Origin: Chryseobacterium sp. BLS98
GTDB taxonomy: Bacteria; Bacteroidota; Bacteroidia; Flavobacteriales; Weeksellaceae
Direction of reading: 5' to 3'
DNA length: 64,000 bases
Assembly (NCBI RefSeq): GCF_001045445.1
Contig: NZ_LFNF01000001.1
Location: forward strand, 1 to 64,000
Part shown: piece by piece, positions 31,025-40,745 of the stretch
Numbering within the stretch: the stretch's first letter is position 1
Layout of the letters: each line of letters starts with the position of its first letter
Made by a program: the position numbers and the translations under genes
The notes under the pieces: model-generated
Told to the model about the DNA's origin: nothing
Databases searched by the model: none
What the model saw: the letters and a program-made list of their open reading frames with translations, nothing else

Positions 31025-33937
31025 TTAGTATCCGAAGATCTCTTCAAGAGATACCTCCTGGAATGTTCCCATTTTATTAATAGATTCCATATCCAGGTTT
31101 TCTTTTTTACCGATGATGGCTGTATTGTATTTTACCGGCTTAACTTCAGTATCGTAGAAATTGGTAAGCTGAGGTAATGTAAGACCCTGGATTTCTGCAT
31201 AAATATCTTTTCTGATATCGTAATCAACCCCCAGCTTTTTCAGTGCCAGCTGATTGAAGAAAATATTTGTTCTGTTGATCCTGTTGGAGGCAATCTGCTT
31301 CAGTGCAGAACCCTTTGAATTCTCGAACTGCGCAGGAACCTGAGGCAATGAAACCATAAGATCATTCATTGCATTTACTGCTAAAGGAAGTTTATTCGCC
31401 TGTGTTCCTATATAATTGGTAATATAGTTGGCATGTCCTTTTTCTGTTGCATTGGCGTAAGAAACATAAGCTGTATAAGCCAGCGACTTACTTTCTCTGA
31501 TCTCCTGAAATACGATGGACGACAAACCTCTTCCGAAATATTCGTTGAAAACATTGGCTTTTCCAAAGTTACTTAGGTTCACCTCGCTTCCTTTGGCTAC
31601 TTTAGCCATTTCCATCTGAACCATATCGTAGTTCGTGAAATATACTTTTCCTTCTGCGGCAGGCTCCGGATAGTCCTTAGCTTTCGCAGGCTGAACAGTG
31701 GTCTCTGTGATATATGGCTTAACGGCTTTTTCCAAACCTGACTGGTCCTGACCGTAAAGCAACACTTCATATGGAGACTGGTTCAGTACTTTGACTTTTT
31801 TCATCAGCTCTGTTGCATCAATGCTCTCAAGACGTTCTTTGGAAACGATATCCGTCATTCTGGAATTTTTACCATATTTGGCATAATTCGAAAGTGCAGC
31901 CATAATTCTTGTTTTATCCTTTTTACCGGCTGCTCTTGCTTCCAGTATTGTTTTTACGGTTTTTGCGTAAATTTCTTTATCTGCTTTTACATTGGTCAGC
32001 CAGTGATTCATCAGTTCGGCCCCTTTCTTCATGTTTGCTTCAAGGCCGCTTAGTGTAATAATTACCTGATCGTTGGAAGTTCTGAAGCTGTAGGTGATTC
32101 CCAGTTTATAGAATTCGCCTTTCAGCTGCTCAGGCGTATACTTATCCGTTCCAAGATATTCGAAAAGGGTTACTGCAATCGGAAGTTCCTTATCATTATC
32201 TGTTCCGAAAGGGAAAATATAGCTGATCTGTGCTACATCATTGTATTTGTTCTTAACAAAACTTATCTTCTTATCTTTGATCTGTGAAGTCTGGATCGCA
32301 GTCTTATAATCAATGAATTCAGGTTTCGTCTCAGCTACTTTATTGTTTAAAATATCTTTAAGGAAAGGAGACTGTGCTTCTCTGTTAAGCTTGATAGGAG
32401 TAATTCCGGGGTTCTGTACACGAACCAGTTTATCATTCACTCCTTTTTCTTTGTAAACCACTACATAGTTGTCTTTAAAGAAATCATTCGCAAACTTTAC
32501 AACATCTGCTTTTGTGATTTTTTCATACTGGTTGATGTCATCCAGTTCATCCTGCCATGTTTTTTCATTAATATACGTGTCATACAGTGTTGTGGCAAGT
32601 CCGTCTGCAGTTTCCCAGGCCTTCATACGCTGTACTTTCTTGTCATTAACGATGGCTTTCAGCATCCAGTCAGGGAACTGCCCTTTTTTCACCAAATCCA
32701 ACTGATCAAGTAAGAGTTTTTTAGCCTCATCAAAAGATTGTCCCTCTTTAGGCGTCACAGACATGGTAAAAGCACCATAAGCTTTAAAAGCAGACTCATA
32801 AGCTCCTGCTCCCAATACTTTTTGGGTCTGGTTCATATTAAGGTCAATAAGACCCGCATCTCCCCTGTTGCTTAAGATTTCTCCAACCATATCTGCCAGT
32901 CTTGCATTCTGGCTTCCATTGGAATCCGTTCTCCAGGCCAGGGTCATTCTTGGTGTGCTTGGACTTTTTACCGTTCTTGCAACGATATTTGTCATAGGTT
33001 CTTCGCTCACCATTTTTTTCATAGGAAGCTCCTTATATTTAAAAGAACCGAAATACTGGTCAACAAGCTTGATTGTTTTATCAAAATCAAGATCCCCTAC
33101 CAGGACAACAGCCATATTATTCGGCACGTAATAGGTATCAAAATATTTACGGATAGCAACCATGGAAGGGCTTTTCAGGTGTTCCGAAGTACCTATAGTT
33201 GTCTGCTGTCCGTTGGGATGTTTCGGGAAAAGGGCTTCCATCATAGCATAATTCACAAGACGGCCGTCATTATCCTGAGCTCTGTTGTATTCTTCGTAAA
33301 CTGCTTCCAGCTCCGTATGGAAAAGACGCAATACCAGCTCGGAAAAACGTTCTTTCTCCACTTTCAGCCATTTTTCAAGCTCGTTGGATGGGATGTTGTT
33401 TTTATATACGGTTTCATCAAGCCATGTGTGGGCATTCGTTCCTGTAGCTCCCAATGAAGAAATTGCCTTGTCATACTCATTCGCGATGGCATATTTGGAA
33501 GCTTCCTGCGAAACCTCATCGATCTTTTTATAAAGAGCTTTTTTCTTTTCCGGATCTTTTTCTGCTTTATGCTGTTCATAAAGGTCGGAAATCTGCTGCA
33601 GAAGTACCTTTTCCTTTGCCCAATCTTGTGTTCCAAGATGTGAAGTACCTTTAAAAACCATATGCTCCAGATAGTGAGCTAAGCCGGTATTGTCGCTTGG
33701 GTCATTATTGGATCCCGTTCTTACCGGAATATAAGTCTGAATTCTCGGTGCATCATCATTCTTCGCCAGATAAACCTTCAGTCCGTTTTTCAAAGTATAT
33801 ACTCTAACACCGGACTGGTCATTCTTAACCGTTTCATAAGTATATCCCTGGCTATCGGTCATCTTTTGGGTTTCAAATTTCTGTGCCATTGCGTTCAGCA
33901 TACAGAAAAGTGAAACGGAAATAAAAAATTTCTTCAT
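31025..33937 (-). CDS. M16-family zinc peptidase, two-domain form
   Basis: A 970-residue exported peptidase (signal peptide MKKFFISVSLFCMLNAMAQ). The first half carries the inverted zinc motif HYLEH (residues 88-92) in TGLAHYLEHMVFKG and the downstream Glu in the ELEAVYEEYNRAQD helix. The second half (from about residue 560) lacks it, as usual for pitrilysin-type proteins. It should cut short peptides in the periplasm or at the outer membrane. It is transcribed against the pigment genes on both sides and has its own terminator, so it is probably unrelated to the pigment and merely splits the cluster. Confidence 0.93.
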   Translation of the reverse strand: MKKFFISVSLFCMLNAMAQKFETQKMTDSQGYTYETVKNDQSGVRVYTLKNGLKVYLAKNDDAPRIQTYIPVRTGSNNDPSDNTGLAHYLEHMVFKGTSHLGTQDWAKEKVLLQQISDLYEQHKAEKDPEKKKALYKKIDEVSQEASKYAIANEYDKAISSLGATGTNAHTWLDETVYKNNIPSNELEKWLKVEKERFSELVLRLFHTELEAVYEEYNRAQDNDGRLVNYAMMEALFPKHPNGQQTTIGTSEHLKSPSMVAIRKYFDTYYVPNNMAVVLVGDLDFDKTIKLVDQYFGSFKYKELPMKKMVSEEPMTNIVARTVKSPSTPRMTLAWRTDSNGSQNARLADMVGEILSNRGDAGLIDLNMNQTQKVLGAGAYESAFKAYGAFTMSVTPKEGQSFDEAKKLLLDQLDLVKKGQFPDWMLKAIVNDKKVQRMKAWETADGLATTLYDTYINEKTWQDELDDINQYEKITKADVVKFANDFFKDNYVVVYKEKGVNDKLVRVQNPGITPIKLNREAQSPFLKDILNNKVAETKPEFIDYKTAIQTSQIKDKKISFVKNKYNDVAQISYIFPFGTDNDKELPIAVTLFEYLGTDKYTPEQLKGEFYKLGITYSFRTSNDQVIITLSGLEANMKKGAELMNHWLTNVKADKEIYAKTVKTILEARAAGKKDKTRIMAALSNYAKYGKNSRMTDIVSKERLESIDATELMKKVKVLNQSPYEVLLYGQDQSGLEKAVKPYITETTVQPAKAKDYPEPAAEGKVYFTNYDMVQMEMAKVAKGSEVNLSNFGKANVFNEYFGRGLSSIVFQEIRESKSLAYTAYVSYANATEKGHANYITNYIGTQANKLPLAVNAMNDLMVSLPQVPAQFENSKGSALKQIASNRINRTNIFFNQLALKKLGVDYDIRKDIYAEIQGLTLPQLTNFYDTEVKPVKYNTAIIGKKENLDMESINKMGTFQEVSLEEIFGY

Positions 33938-34183
33938 AAGTTATTATTTAATTCAAATTTCTAGAATCCAATAAGTCTGTATTTCCTATATACTTGTTAC
34001 AGCAAATCAAGATTATAATTTTTTGGATTAATATTTGAATTAACCTGTAAAAGACCTGTTTTTTGGCATTATAATTAATATGATTTACATATAATGTATT
34101 TTCACTATTTTAGCCAACCGATTAAAAAGAATCAAAAAGGTGAAGTATTTTTCATCTGAAATTAAAAAAATAATGCAGTTTAC

Positions 34184-34588
34184 ATGAAAAAACAAGACCT
34201 GCCTCAGGACGAAAGCAATCTGAAATCGGCAAACATGACCGAAGTCTTGTATGTGACCGATGAGAATGATAATTATACAACCGCCAACAGCATAGGCTGG
34301 GATGCTAAAAAAGCAGCCCTTGACGAATCTATGGAGCTTATCCATGAAAGGATTGAAGAAGCCAGACAGAATGTTGCCAATAATGTAGTGAGTCCTATTA
34401 TTTATTTTATGGAACTGAATAAAATGGATCTGCAGGTTCTTGCAGCCTATGTAGGTATGTGGCAATGGCGTGTAAAAAGACATGCAAAGCCCAAAATATT
34501 TAAGACACTAAGCCAATCCGTACTGAAAAAATATGCCGATGCTTTCGGAATTTCAGTGGATGAATTAAAGAACTTCGACGGGAAATAG
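34184..34588 (+). CDS. Small protein with an HTH-like C-terminus
   Basis: A 134-residue protein with no signal peptide and no membrane helix. The first half is acidic and helix-rich. The second half (DLQVLAAYVGMWQWRVKRHAKPKIFKTLSQSVLKKYADAFGISVDELKNF, read here in pieces) looks like a short helix-turn-helix of the XRE type, ending in YADAFGISVDEL, which is the typical last helix. It may regulate the pigment unit or bind DNA non-specifically; this is an inference from residue pattern only. It begins pigment unit 2 and lies 64 bases before the BtrH-like gene. Confidence 0.6.
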   Translation: MKKQDLPQDESNLKSANMTEVLYVTDENDNYTTANSIGWDAKKAALDESMELIHERIEEARQNVANNVVSPIIYFMELNKMDLQVLAAYVGMWQWRVKRHAKPKIFKTLSQSVLKKYADAFGISVDELKNFDGK

Positions 34589-34652
34589 TGCTGAAACACG
34601 GCATACATTATGCACAGGTTCATTCCGTCAATGATAAAGATAAAAGCAGCAA

Positions 34653-35648
34653 ATGAAACTTAACTTCGAACACCATCAGACCGCACATTGCGAAAACGGT
34701 GTTGCCTCCAATCTGTTACTCAATAAAGGCTTAAAGCTCAGTGAACCCATGATCTTCGGGATCGGTTCCGGACTGTTTTTTGTCTATCTGCCATTTTTGA
34801 AAGTGAATTTCGCACCGGGCTTCAGTTACAGACCGATGCCGGGCGCTATTTTCAGCAAAGCAGCCAAAAGATTGGGAATAAAAATCAAAAGAGAAAAGTT
34901 TTCCAATCCTAAAGATGCACAATCTGCTTTGGAAAGAAACTTAACCCAAAACATTCCTACAGGACTTCAGGTGGGAGTTTTTAACCTTACTTATTTTCCT
35001 GAAGAATATAAATTCCATTTCAATGCCCACAATCTTGTGGTATACGGAAAGGAAGACGGAAAATTCCTGATCAGCGACCCGGTGATGGATTACACCACTA
35101 CCCTTACGGAAGCCGAACTGGAAAAAGTAAGATATGCCAAAGGCGCACTGCCACCAAAAGGACATATGTACTATCCTACTTATATTCCGGAACACGTCAA
35201 TCTGGAGGAAGCTATCAGGAAAGGAATTAAAGACACCTGCAAAAATATGCTGGCTCCCGTTCCTCTAATTGGGGTAAAAGCCATGCGGTGGGTAGCAAAA
35301 AGCATCCCGAAATGGGCTGAAAAGAAAGGAACTAAGGTTACCAACCACTACCTTGGACAGTTGATCAGAATGCAGGAAGAAATTGGTACCGGCGGTGGAG
35401 GTTTCAGGTTCATTTACGGTGCATTTCTTCAGGAAGCGGCAGTTATTCTTAAAAATGATGAATTAAAAGAGCTTTCGAAAGAGATTACAGCCATTGGCGA
35501 CCTTTGGAGAGACTTTGCCGTGGATATTGCCCGTGTTTACAAAAACAGGAACTCAAAAAGCGATATCTACAACAACCTTTCCAAATCCATGCTTCATATT
35601 GCTGATCTGGAAGAAGCTTTCTACAAAAAACTGAGAAAAGCGATCTGA
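34653..35648 (+). CDS. BtrH N-terminal-domain protein
   Basis: A 331-residue protein. The start FEHHQTAHCENGVASNLLL has the Cys of the BtrH-type cysteine-hydrolase fold (AHCENG), followed by GSGLFFVYLP and a HAHN-type segment (HFNAHNLVVYG) and SDPVMDYTT. BtrH in butirosin synthesis transfers an acyl group from an acyl carrier protein to an amine. Relatives are standard in flexirubin and aryl polyene clusters of Bacteroidota, where the natural substrate is not settled. The C-terminal 130 residues form a helical domain of unknown role. One base separates it from the ABC gene, so it is probably one operon. Confidence 0.75.
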   Translation: MKLNFEHHQTAHCENGVASNLLLNKGLKLSEPMIFGIGSGLFFVYLPFLKVNFAPGFSYRPMPGAIFSKAAKRLGIKIKREKFSNPKDAQSALERNLTQNIPTGLQVGVFNLTYFPEEYKFHFNAHNLVVYGKEDGKFLISDPVMDYTTTLTEAELEKVRYAKGALPPKGHMYYPTYIPEHVNLEEAIRKGIKDTCKNMLAPVPLIGVKAMRWVAKSIPKWAEKKGTKVTNHYLGQLIRMQEEIGTGGGGFRFIYGAFLQEAAVILKNDELKELSKEITAIGDLWRDFAVDIARVYKNRNSKSDIYNNLSKSMLHIADLEEAFYKKLRKAI

Positions 35649-35649
35649 T

Positions 35650-36408
35650 ATGGCAGAAAATATGATTGAGATTAAAAATCTTTATAAAAAGTATAAGAAT
35701 GCCGAAGAATTCTCCGTCAACGACATTTCATTGAATATTGAAAAAAATGAGATCTACGGAATTCTTGGACCGAACGGAGCGGGAAAAACCACTCTGATTT
35801 CTATGCTTTCCGGATTGATCAAACCAACTTCAGGACAATTCAAAATCAATGGATTATCTCCTCATAAAGATGGTTTCAAATTAAGACAGATCATTGGAAT
35901 TGTTCCGCAGGAATATGCATTATATCCCACTTTAACAGCCAGGGAAAATTTAATGTTTTTCGGAAGTTTATACGGTTTAAGCCACAAAAAATTAAAAAAA
36001 ACCATTGATGAATCCCTGGAAATCATGGGGTTATCAAAATTTGCAGATAAACAGGTGGGCCAGTTCTCCGGAGGGATGAAACGCCGCTGTAACCTTATTG
36101 CAGGAACCCTTCACAATCCAAAAGTTCTGTTTTTGGATGAACCGACTGTTGGTGTGGATGTTCAGTCCAAAAAAGTTATTATCGATTTCTTACAGGAACT
36201 GAATAAAAACGGGACATGTATTATTTACACCTCCCATCACCTTTCTGAGGCGGAAGAGTTTTGTACAAAGATTGCTATTATCGACCGAGGCAAAATTCAT
36301 GCGGTAGGAACACCTGAAGAACTGGTGAACAGAGTGGCAAGTGCCGAAAATTTGGAAGATGTTTTCATATCATTAACAGGAAAAGAATTAAGAGATGTTG
36401 TTGTATAA
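35650..36408 (+). CDS. ABC transporter ATP-binding protein
   Basis: A 252-residue ATPase with Walker A (GPNGAGKTT), Q-loop (PQEYALYP), signature (QFSGGMKRR), Walker B (VLFLDEPTVGVD) and H-loop (YTSHHLSEAEE). It belongs to the ABC-2 drug and lipid-export subgroup and overlaps the permease gene by 14 bases. With the permease it probably exports or flips a pigment intermediate. The same pair with a BtrH-like gene upstream is a recurrent order in Bacteroidota flexirubin clusters. Confidence 0.93.
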   Translation: MAENMIEIKNLYKKYKNAEEFSVNDISLNIEKNEIYGILGPNGAGKTTLISMLSGLIKPTSGQFKINGLSPHKDGFKLRQIIGIVPQEYALYPTLTARENLMFFGSLYGLSHKKLKKTIDESLEIMGLSKFADKQVGQFSGGMKRRCNLIAGTLHNPKVLFLDEPTVGVDVQSKKVIIDFLQELNKNGTCIIYTSHHLSEAEEFCTKIAIIDRGKIHAVGTPEELVNRVASAENLEDVFISLTGKELRDVVV

Positions 36409-37663
36409 ACTTTGGAGAAGCTTCGTGAAAGAAATCCTTCTTCTGAAGAGGGATATAGGGGGAATAGTGATTATTTTCGTCATGCCGTTACTTTTAATTG
36501 TAACCATTACTTTGATTCAGGATTCCACCTTTAAAAACCTTGAAGGCTCAAAAATCCCGATCATTTTTATTGATAATGACAAGTCTGAGGTCTCAAAAAA
36601 CATAAAACACGAACTGGAAGCCAGCAAAACCTTCCAGCTGCTGACCAATTATAATGAAAAGTCAGCACAGGATGCAGTATTTTCAGGAGATTACCAGATG
36701 GCTATCGTTATTCCTGATAATTTAACGAAAGACCTGAATGCCAACATTGATTCTAAAGTTCAGGCGATTGTAAGTTCGTTTGGTCTTGAGGGTGATTCTG
36801 CAAAGGTTAAAAAAACAGCTCCGAAAGCAAAGGAAATTCACCTGTATTTTGATCCGGCGACCAATGCAGGATTCAAAAATTCAGTCATGAATTCCGTAAA
36901 CAAAATGGTCTTTGAGATCGAAAACAAAAAGATCTACAAAGCATTCCAGGAACAGCTGGGGACCGAAGAAAACCTTGAAGAGAACAAAAACCTCATCAGT
37001 TTCAAAGAGATTACCCCTAAAAAAGGAGCCATGGAAGTAATGCCGAATTCCGTTCAGCATAACGTTCCCGCATGGACCCTTTTTGCGATATTTTTTATTG
37101 TGGTTCCTTTGTCTATCAATTTAGTTAAAGAAAAAAGCCAGGGCACCAGTGTAAGGGCGAGAATCAGTCCAACCCCTTATTTCGTTCATATTTTAGGAAA
37201 AACATTCACTTACCTGATCATCTGTATCATTCAGTTTTTACTGATGGTAGCTGTAGGAATTTATCTTTTCCCGTATATGGACCTTCCGGCATTCGATGTT
37301 TCAGGGAAAATGTTCCAGCTTCTTGTGGTGACCTTATTTTCCGGTCTTGCAGCCATTGGGTTTGGCGTTTTATTGGGAACTATTGCCGATACGCAGGAAC
37401 AGTCTGCCCCTTTTGGCGCAACTTCTGTGGTCGTTTTGGCCGCTATCGGAGGAATATGGGTTCCTGTATTCTTAATGCCCGAATTCATGCAAACCATAGC
37501 CAAATTTTCTCCTATGAACTGGGGACTGAATGCCTATTACGATATTATTTTGAGAAGCAGCGGAATTGCAGGAATTGCCAAAGAACTTGCCTTACTGTTT
37601 GCATTCTATATTGCCATGGTAGCTATTTCTATTTTTTACGAAAGAAAACAAAATGCAGTCTAA
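36395..37663 (+). CDS. ABC-2 type transporter permease
   Basis: A 422-residue membrane protein with one N-terminal helix (GGIVIIFVMPLLLIVTITLI), a soluble periplasmic region of about 190 residues, and five C-terminal helices (AWTLFAIFFIVVPLSINLV to ELALLFAFYIAMVAISIFY). This is the YhfQ/DrrB-like ABC-2 layout and pairs with the ATPase gene, which it overlaps. It overlaps the next gene by 11 bases as well, so unit 2 is tightly coupled here. Confidence 0.9.
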   Translation: MLLYKLWRSFVKEILLLKRDIGGIVIIFVMPLLLIVTITLIQDSTFKNLEGSKIPIIFIDNDKSEVSKNIKHELEASKTFQLLTNYNEKSAQDAVFSGDYQMAIVIPDNLTKDLNANIDSKVQAIVSSFGLEGDSAKVKKTAPKAKEIHLYFDPATNAGFKNSVMNSVNKMVFEIENKKIYKAFQEQLGTEENLEENKNLISFKEITPKKGAMEVMPNSVQHNVPAWTLFAIFFIVVPLSINLVKEKSQGTSVRARISPTPYFVHILGKTFTYLIICIIQFLLMVAVGIYLFPYMDLPAFDVSGKMFQLLVVTLFSGLAAIGFGVLLGTIADTQEQSAPFGATSVVVLAAIGGIWVPVFLMPEFMQTIAKFSPMNWGLNAYYDIILRSSGIAGIAKELALLFAFYIAMVAISIFYERKQNAV

Positions 37664-38078
37664 AGAAAACATATTAACCTGTACCGAAGAAGTAAGGGTA
37701 AGATTCAATGAAACAGATCCGCTGGGAATTGTCTGGCACGGTCATTATATTGTCTATTTTGAAGACGGAAGAGAAGCCTTCGGGAGACAGCATGGCCTTA
37801 CTTACCTTGACATTCAGAATGCCGGATATGTAACGCCTATCGTAAAGAGTACCTGCGAACATTTTCTTCCTTTAAAATATGGGGAAACATTCAGGATCGT
37901 TACCACTTTTGTGAATTCCGTATCTGCCAAACTGATCTATACTTACGAATTGTTCAATCAGGATAACCAGCTGGTTTGCAGTGGAGAAACCGTCCAGGTA
38001 TTCTTAGACAGCAGCGGAAATTTATGCCTTTATAACCCTGATTTTTTTCAGGCATGGAAAGATAAAATGGGATTATAA
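37653..38078 (+). CDS. Acyl-CoA/ACP thioesterase (4-HBT hotdog)
   Basis: A 141-residue hotdog thioesterase with the classical active-site block RFNETDPLGIVWHGHYIVYFED, including the catalytic Asp. In the cluster it may release a chain from the ACP or proof-read stalled chains. It overlaps the permease gene by 11 bases and shares its last base with the start of the KS gene (TAATG), so it is part of the same transcript. Confidence 0.88.
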   Translation: MQSKENILTCTEEVRVRFNETDPLGIVWHGHYIVYFEDGREAFGRQHGLTYLDIQNAGYVTPIVKSTCEHFLPLKYGETFRIVTTFVNSVSAKLIYTYELFNQDNQLVCSGETVQVFLDSSGNLCLYNPDFFQAWKDKMGL

Positions 38079-39211
38079 TGAAGAAGGAAATTTACATTAC
38101 AGACTACAACTGCATCACGCCTTTAGGATTTGATGTTTCTTCTAACTGGAATAATCTGGTGAAGGGAAATTCAGGAGTAGCCCTGCATAAAGTGATTGAA
38201 AACCAGGAAACGTTTTATGCTTCAATCATTGATACTGAAAAACTTAATGAAGAGTTCAACAATAAATTCGACAGCCAAGGTTTTACCAGGCTGGAGAAAA
38301 TGTTTCTTCTAAGCTTAAAACCTCTTGTTGAAAAGCATTCCATTACAGAAGAAACCGCCTTTATATTATCCACAACCAAAGGAAACATCAGTTTATTAAA
38401 AAACCAGACTGAATTACCGGAAGGCGCTTACCTTTCCAATTTAGCCCAGAAAATTGCGGATTATTTCGGGTTTAAAACAAAACCCATCGTGGTTTCCAAT
38501 GCCTGTGTTTCAGGAGTAATGGCCATTGCTGTTGCTAAAAATATGATTCTTGCAGGAAAATATAAAGATGCCTTCGTCATTGCGGGCGATGAAGTTTCCG
38601 AGTTTGTTATTTCGGGGTTCAATTCTTTCCAGGCCATTGGCACAGGACCTTGCAAACCGTATGACAAAAACAGAAACGGAATCAATATCGGTGAAGCTAC
38701 AGCAGCAGCATATATCACTTCCGTTTTGGATGAAAACGAAAAGTTCAGGTTTAAAATACTGGGAGATTCTGCAGTGAATGATGCCAATCATATTTCCGGC
38801 CCTTCCAGAACAGGAGACGGACTGTATGCCAGCATCAGAAACGCCATGACAGAAGCCAACATCACCAAGGAACAAGTTGATTTTATTTCTGCCCACGGAA
38901 CCGCTACCTTATATAACGACGAAATGGAAGCCATTGCTTTCAACAGAATGGAGCTTCAGCATGTTCCGCTAAACAGCATGAAAGGATATTACGGCCATTG
39001 CCTGGGTGCTTCCGGACTTCTGGAAACAATCATATCCATGGAAAGTGCCCGTCACGAAGTTCTTATCCCTTCCAAAAATTTTGATGAGGAAGGTATTTCC
39101 CAGCCGTTGAATATCATTAAAGAAAATCAGCCTGCAAGAGTTCGGTATATTTTAAAAACAGCTTCTGGCTTTGGAGGCTGTAATGCGGCGGTTGTGATGG
39201 AAAAATGTTAA
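38078..39211 (+). CDS. Beta-ketoacyl-ACP synthase (FabF-like)
   Basis: A 377-residue thiolase-fold KS with all three catalytic residues: Cys143 (SNACVSG), His273 (SAHGTAT) and His307 ([10 protein letters not shown]). It should decarboxylatively add malonyl-ACP units. It is distant from housekeeping FabF, and its place next to other KS-like genes points to polyene chain building. Its start overlaps the thioesterase stop by one base, and the next gene begins one base after its stop. Confidence 0.9.
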   Translation: MKKEIYITDYNCITPLGFDVSSNWNNLVKGNSGVALHKVIENQETFYASIIDTEKLNEEFNNKFDSQGFTRLEKMFLLSLKPLVEKHSITEETAFILSTTKGNISLLKNQTELPEGAYLSNLAQKIADYFGFKTKPIVVSNACVSGVMAIAVAKNMILAGKYKDAFVIAGDEVSEFVISGFNSFQAIGTGPCKPYDKNRNGINIGEATAAAYITSVLDENEKFRFKILGDSAVNDANHISGPSRTGDGLYASIRNAMTEANITKEQVDFISAHGTATLYNDEMEAIAFNRMELQHVPLNSMKGYYGHCLGASGLLETIISMESARHEVLIPSKNFDEEGISQPLNIIKENQPARVRYILKTASGFGGCNAAVVMEKC

Positions 39212-39212
39212 A

Positions 39213-39788
39213 ATGAAAGTGATGAAGAAAACAGACAGCTGCACCATAGAACATTCAAAAATAACCCTCAACGATACCCTTATTTTTGAAAGCCAGAGCG
39301 GAACATTTCATGATTTTGCCAAAGAAGCATATAAAAGTTTAGAACTCAGTTATCCGAAATTCCACAAGATGGATAACCTGAGCAAACTGGCTTTTCTGGC
39401 TGCAGAAATGATTCTCAAGGATGAAGATCACAGCAGAACAGCAGTGGTTTTTGCCAACAGATCATCAAGCCTTGATACGGATTTTAAATACCAGGAAAGC
39501 ATCAATTCTCAGGAAAATTATTTCCCGAGTCCGGCCGTATTTGTCTATACCTTACCTAACATATGTGTTGGCGAGATCAGCATTAAACACAAAATGCAGA
39601 CGGAAAATGCTTTTTTCGTATTGGATGAATTTGACGAAAATTTTTTAAACGATTATGCAGAGCAGATCCTGCTGTCCGGAAAAGCAGAAAAAGTTCTCTG
39701 CGGCTGGACCGAACTTTATCAGGATAATTATAAAGCTTTTGTATATTTGCTAAATAACCAAAAAACTAACATTAAAGTTTATCATTAA
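39213..39788 (+). CDS. Truncated ketosynthase-like protein without a catalytic Cys
   Basis: A 191-residue protein resembling only the N-terminal half of a [16 protein letters not shown] corresponds to the strand-loop around a KS active site, and [20 protein letters not shown] to the dimer-interface strand. No Cys of the nucleophile motif and no HGT block are present. Similar half-KS proteins appear in aryl polyene and flexirubin clusters, where they may hold the KS dimer in place, like a chain-length factor. It lies between an active KS and the ACP, separated from the latter by an unrelated exported protein. Confidence 0.7.
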   Translation: MKVMKKTDSCTIEHSKITLNDTLIFESQSGTFHDFAKEAYKSLELSYPKFHKMDNLSKLAFLAAEMILKDEDHSRTAVVFANRSSSLDTDFKYQESINSQENYFPSPAVFVYTLPNICVGEISIKHKMQTENAFFVLDEFDENFLNDYAEQILLSGKAEKVLCGWTELYQDNYKAFVYLLNNQKTNIKVYH

Positions 39789-39790
39789 GT

Positions 39791-40351
39791 ATGAAGAATA
39801 TTTTTTTATTATTAACATTTTTATTAAGTTTTACAAGTTTTGCTCAGAAGTTTAAACTTGAGAATTTCCAATTAGTGAGTTATGATATTAATTCATCCAA
39901 TAGAGTTGAATTTAATTCATATTCTACTATAGATAGAAATGGAAAACTTAATGTTTATATTGACGGATATAAAGAAAAAAAATATTATTCATATCAATTA
40001 TCTGAAACAGAAATTAAATTGATAAACGGTTTAGATAAAGAAAATCTCGAGTCTTTTGTTGCAAAAAAACAATTAGATGCTAATCACGGTTATGCAGGGA
40101 GCAGAGATTATATTTCATTTCAAAAAAATGGAAAGAAAAAAGAAATTTGTTTTATTTTACCTTTTATGAATTCTGAATTTTTGAAAATATTAAATTCACT
40201 GAAGGATAAGATATATTCACAGCAAAATACTGCTGAAACTTCGAAATTTAATATCAATTTCGACAAACTAGAAAAAGATATTTTAAAACAAAATCAAATT
40301 GACAATTATCTACCACAAAAGACATTACCTCCTCCCCCAATGTCAAGATAA
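39791..40351 (+). CDS. Low-GC exported protein of unknown function
   Basis: A 186-residue protein with a signal peptide (MKNIFLLLTFLLSFTSFAQ) followed by a mature chain rich in Asn, Lys, Tyr and Ser and a proline-rich end (KTLPPPPMSR). Codon and base use differ from the neighbours: it is clearly more AT-rich (AAT, AAA, TAT runs) than the flanking pigment genes. I recognise no domain. It interrupts the enzyme genes of unit 2, which fits a late insertion. Function unknown. Confidence 0.65.
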   Translation: MKNIFLLLTFLLSFTSFAQKFKLENFQLVSYDINSSNRVEFNSYSTIDRNGKLNVYIDGYKEKKYYSYQLSETEIKLINGLDKENLESFVAKKQLDANHGYAGSRDYISFQKNGKKKEICFILPFMNSEFLKILNSLKDKIYSQQNTAETSKFNINFDKLEKDILKQNQIDNYLPQKTLPPPPMSR

Positions 40352-40411
40352 TATCTCTTGAATTTAGAAGAATGAGTAATTATTCTGTGGTAACTATTAT
40401 TAAAATTATTT

Positions 40412-40669
40412 ATGGAAAATTTAAAAACAGAATTGAAGCACAAAATTATTGAAGTCCTTAACCTTGAAGACGTTTCTGTAGAAGAGATCAAAGATACAGA
40501 TGCGTTATTCGGCGGAGGTCTTGGCCTTGATTCTATCGACGCTCTGGAACTAATTGTCCTTCTTGATAAAGACTATGGAATAAAATTAGCTGATCCGAAG
40601 AAAGGAAAGGAAATTTTCCAGTCTATCGATACAATGGCTGCGTTCATTGAAGAAAACAGAACGAAATAA
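40412..40669 (+). CDS. Acyl carrier protein
   Basis: An 85-residue ACP. The phosphopantetheine attachment site is Ser41 in GLGLDSIDALEL, the DSI variant of DSL, common in aryl polyene ACPs. It is one of two ACPs of the cluster. It follows the low-GC gene by 60 bases and precedes a KS by 76 bases, with a 14-bp inverted repeat between. It probably carries the growing chain for the KS pair encoded downstream. Confidence 0.92.
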   Translation: MENLKTELKHKIIEVLNLEDVSVEEIKDTDALFGGGLGLDSIDALELIVLLDKDYGIKLADPKKGKEIFQSIDTMAAFIEENRTK

Positions 40670-40685
40670 ATTAATGTACCCATTT

Positions 40686-40730
40686 AACAGTGTATCAATG
40701 TACCAGTAATTGTCAGATTGATACACTGTT
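40686..40730. repeat. 14-bp perfect inverted repeat between ACP and KS
   Basis: Arms AACAGTGTATCAAT (40686-40699) and ATTGATACACTGTT (40717-40730), loop of 17 bases. No T-run follows, so it is not a typical terminator. A related stem-loop lies at 51964-52009. Confidence 0.7.
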
Positions 40731-40745
40731 ACATTATCAAAAACC

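Noticed and set aside
31025..33937. M16 peptidase as a pigment or peptide-processing gene of the cluster
   Set aside because: It is transcribed against both pigment units, has its own terminator, and M16 peptidases are common housekeeping envelope enzymes in these bacteria.
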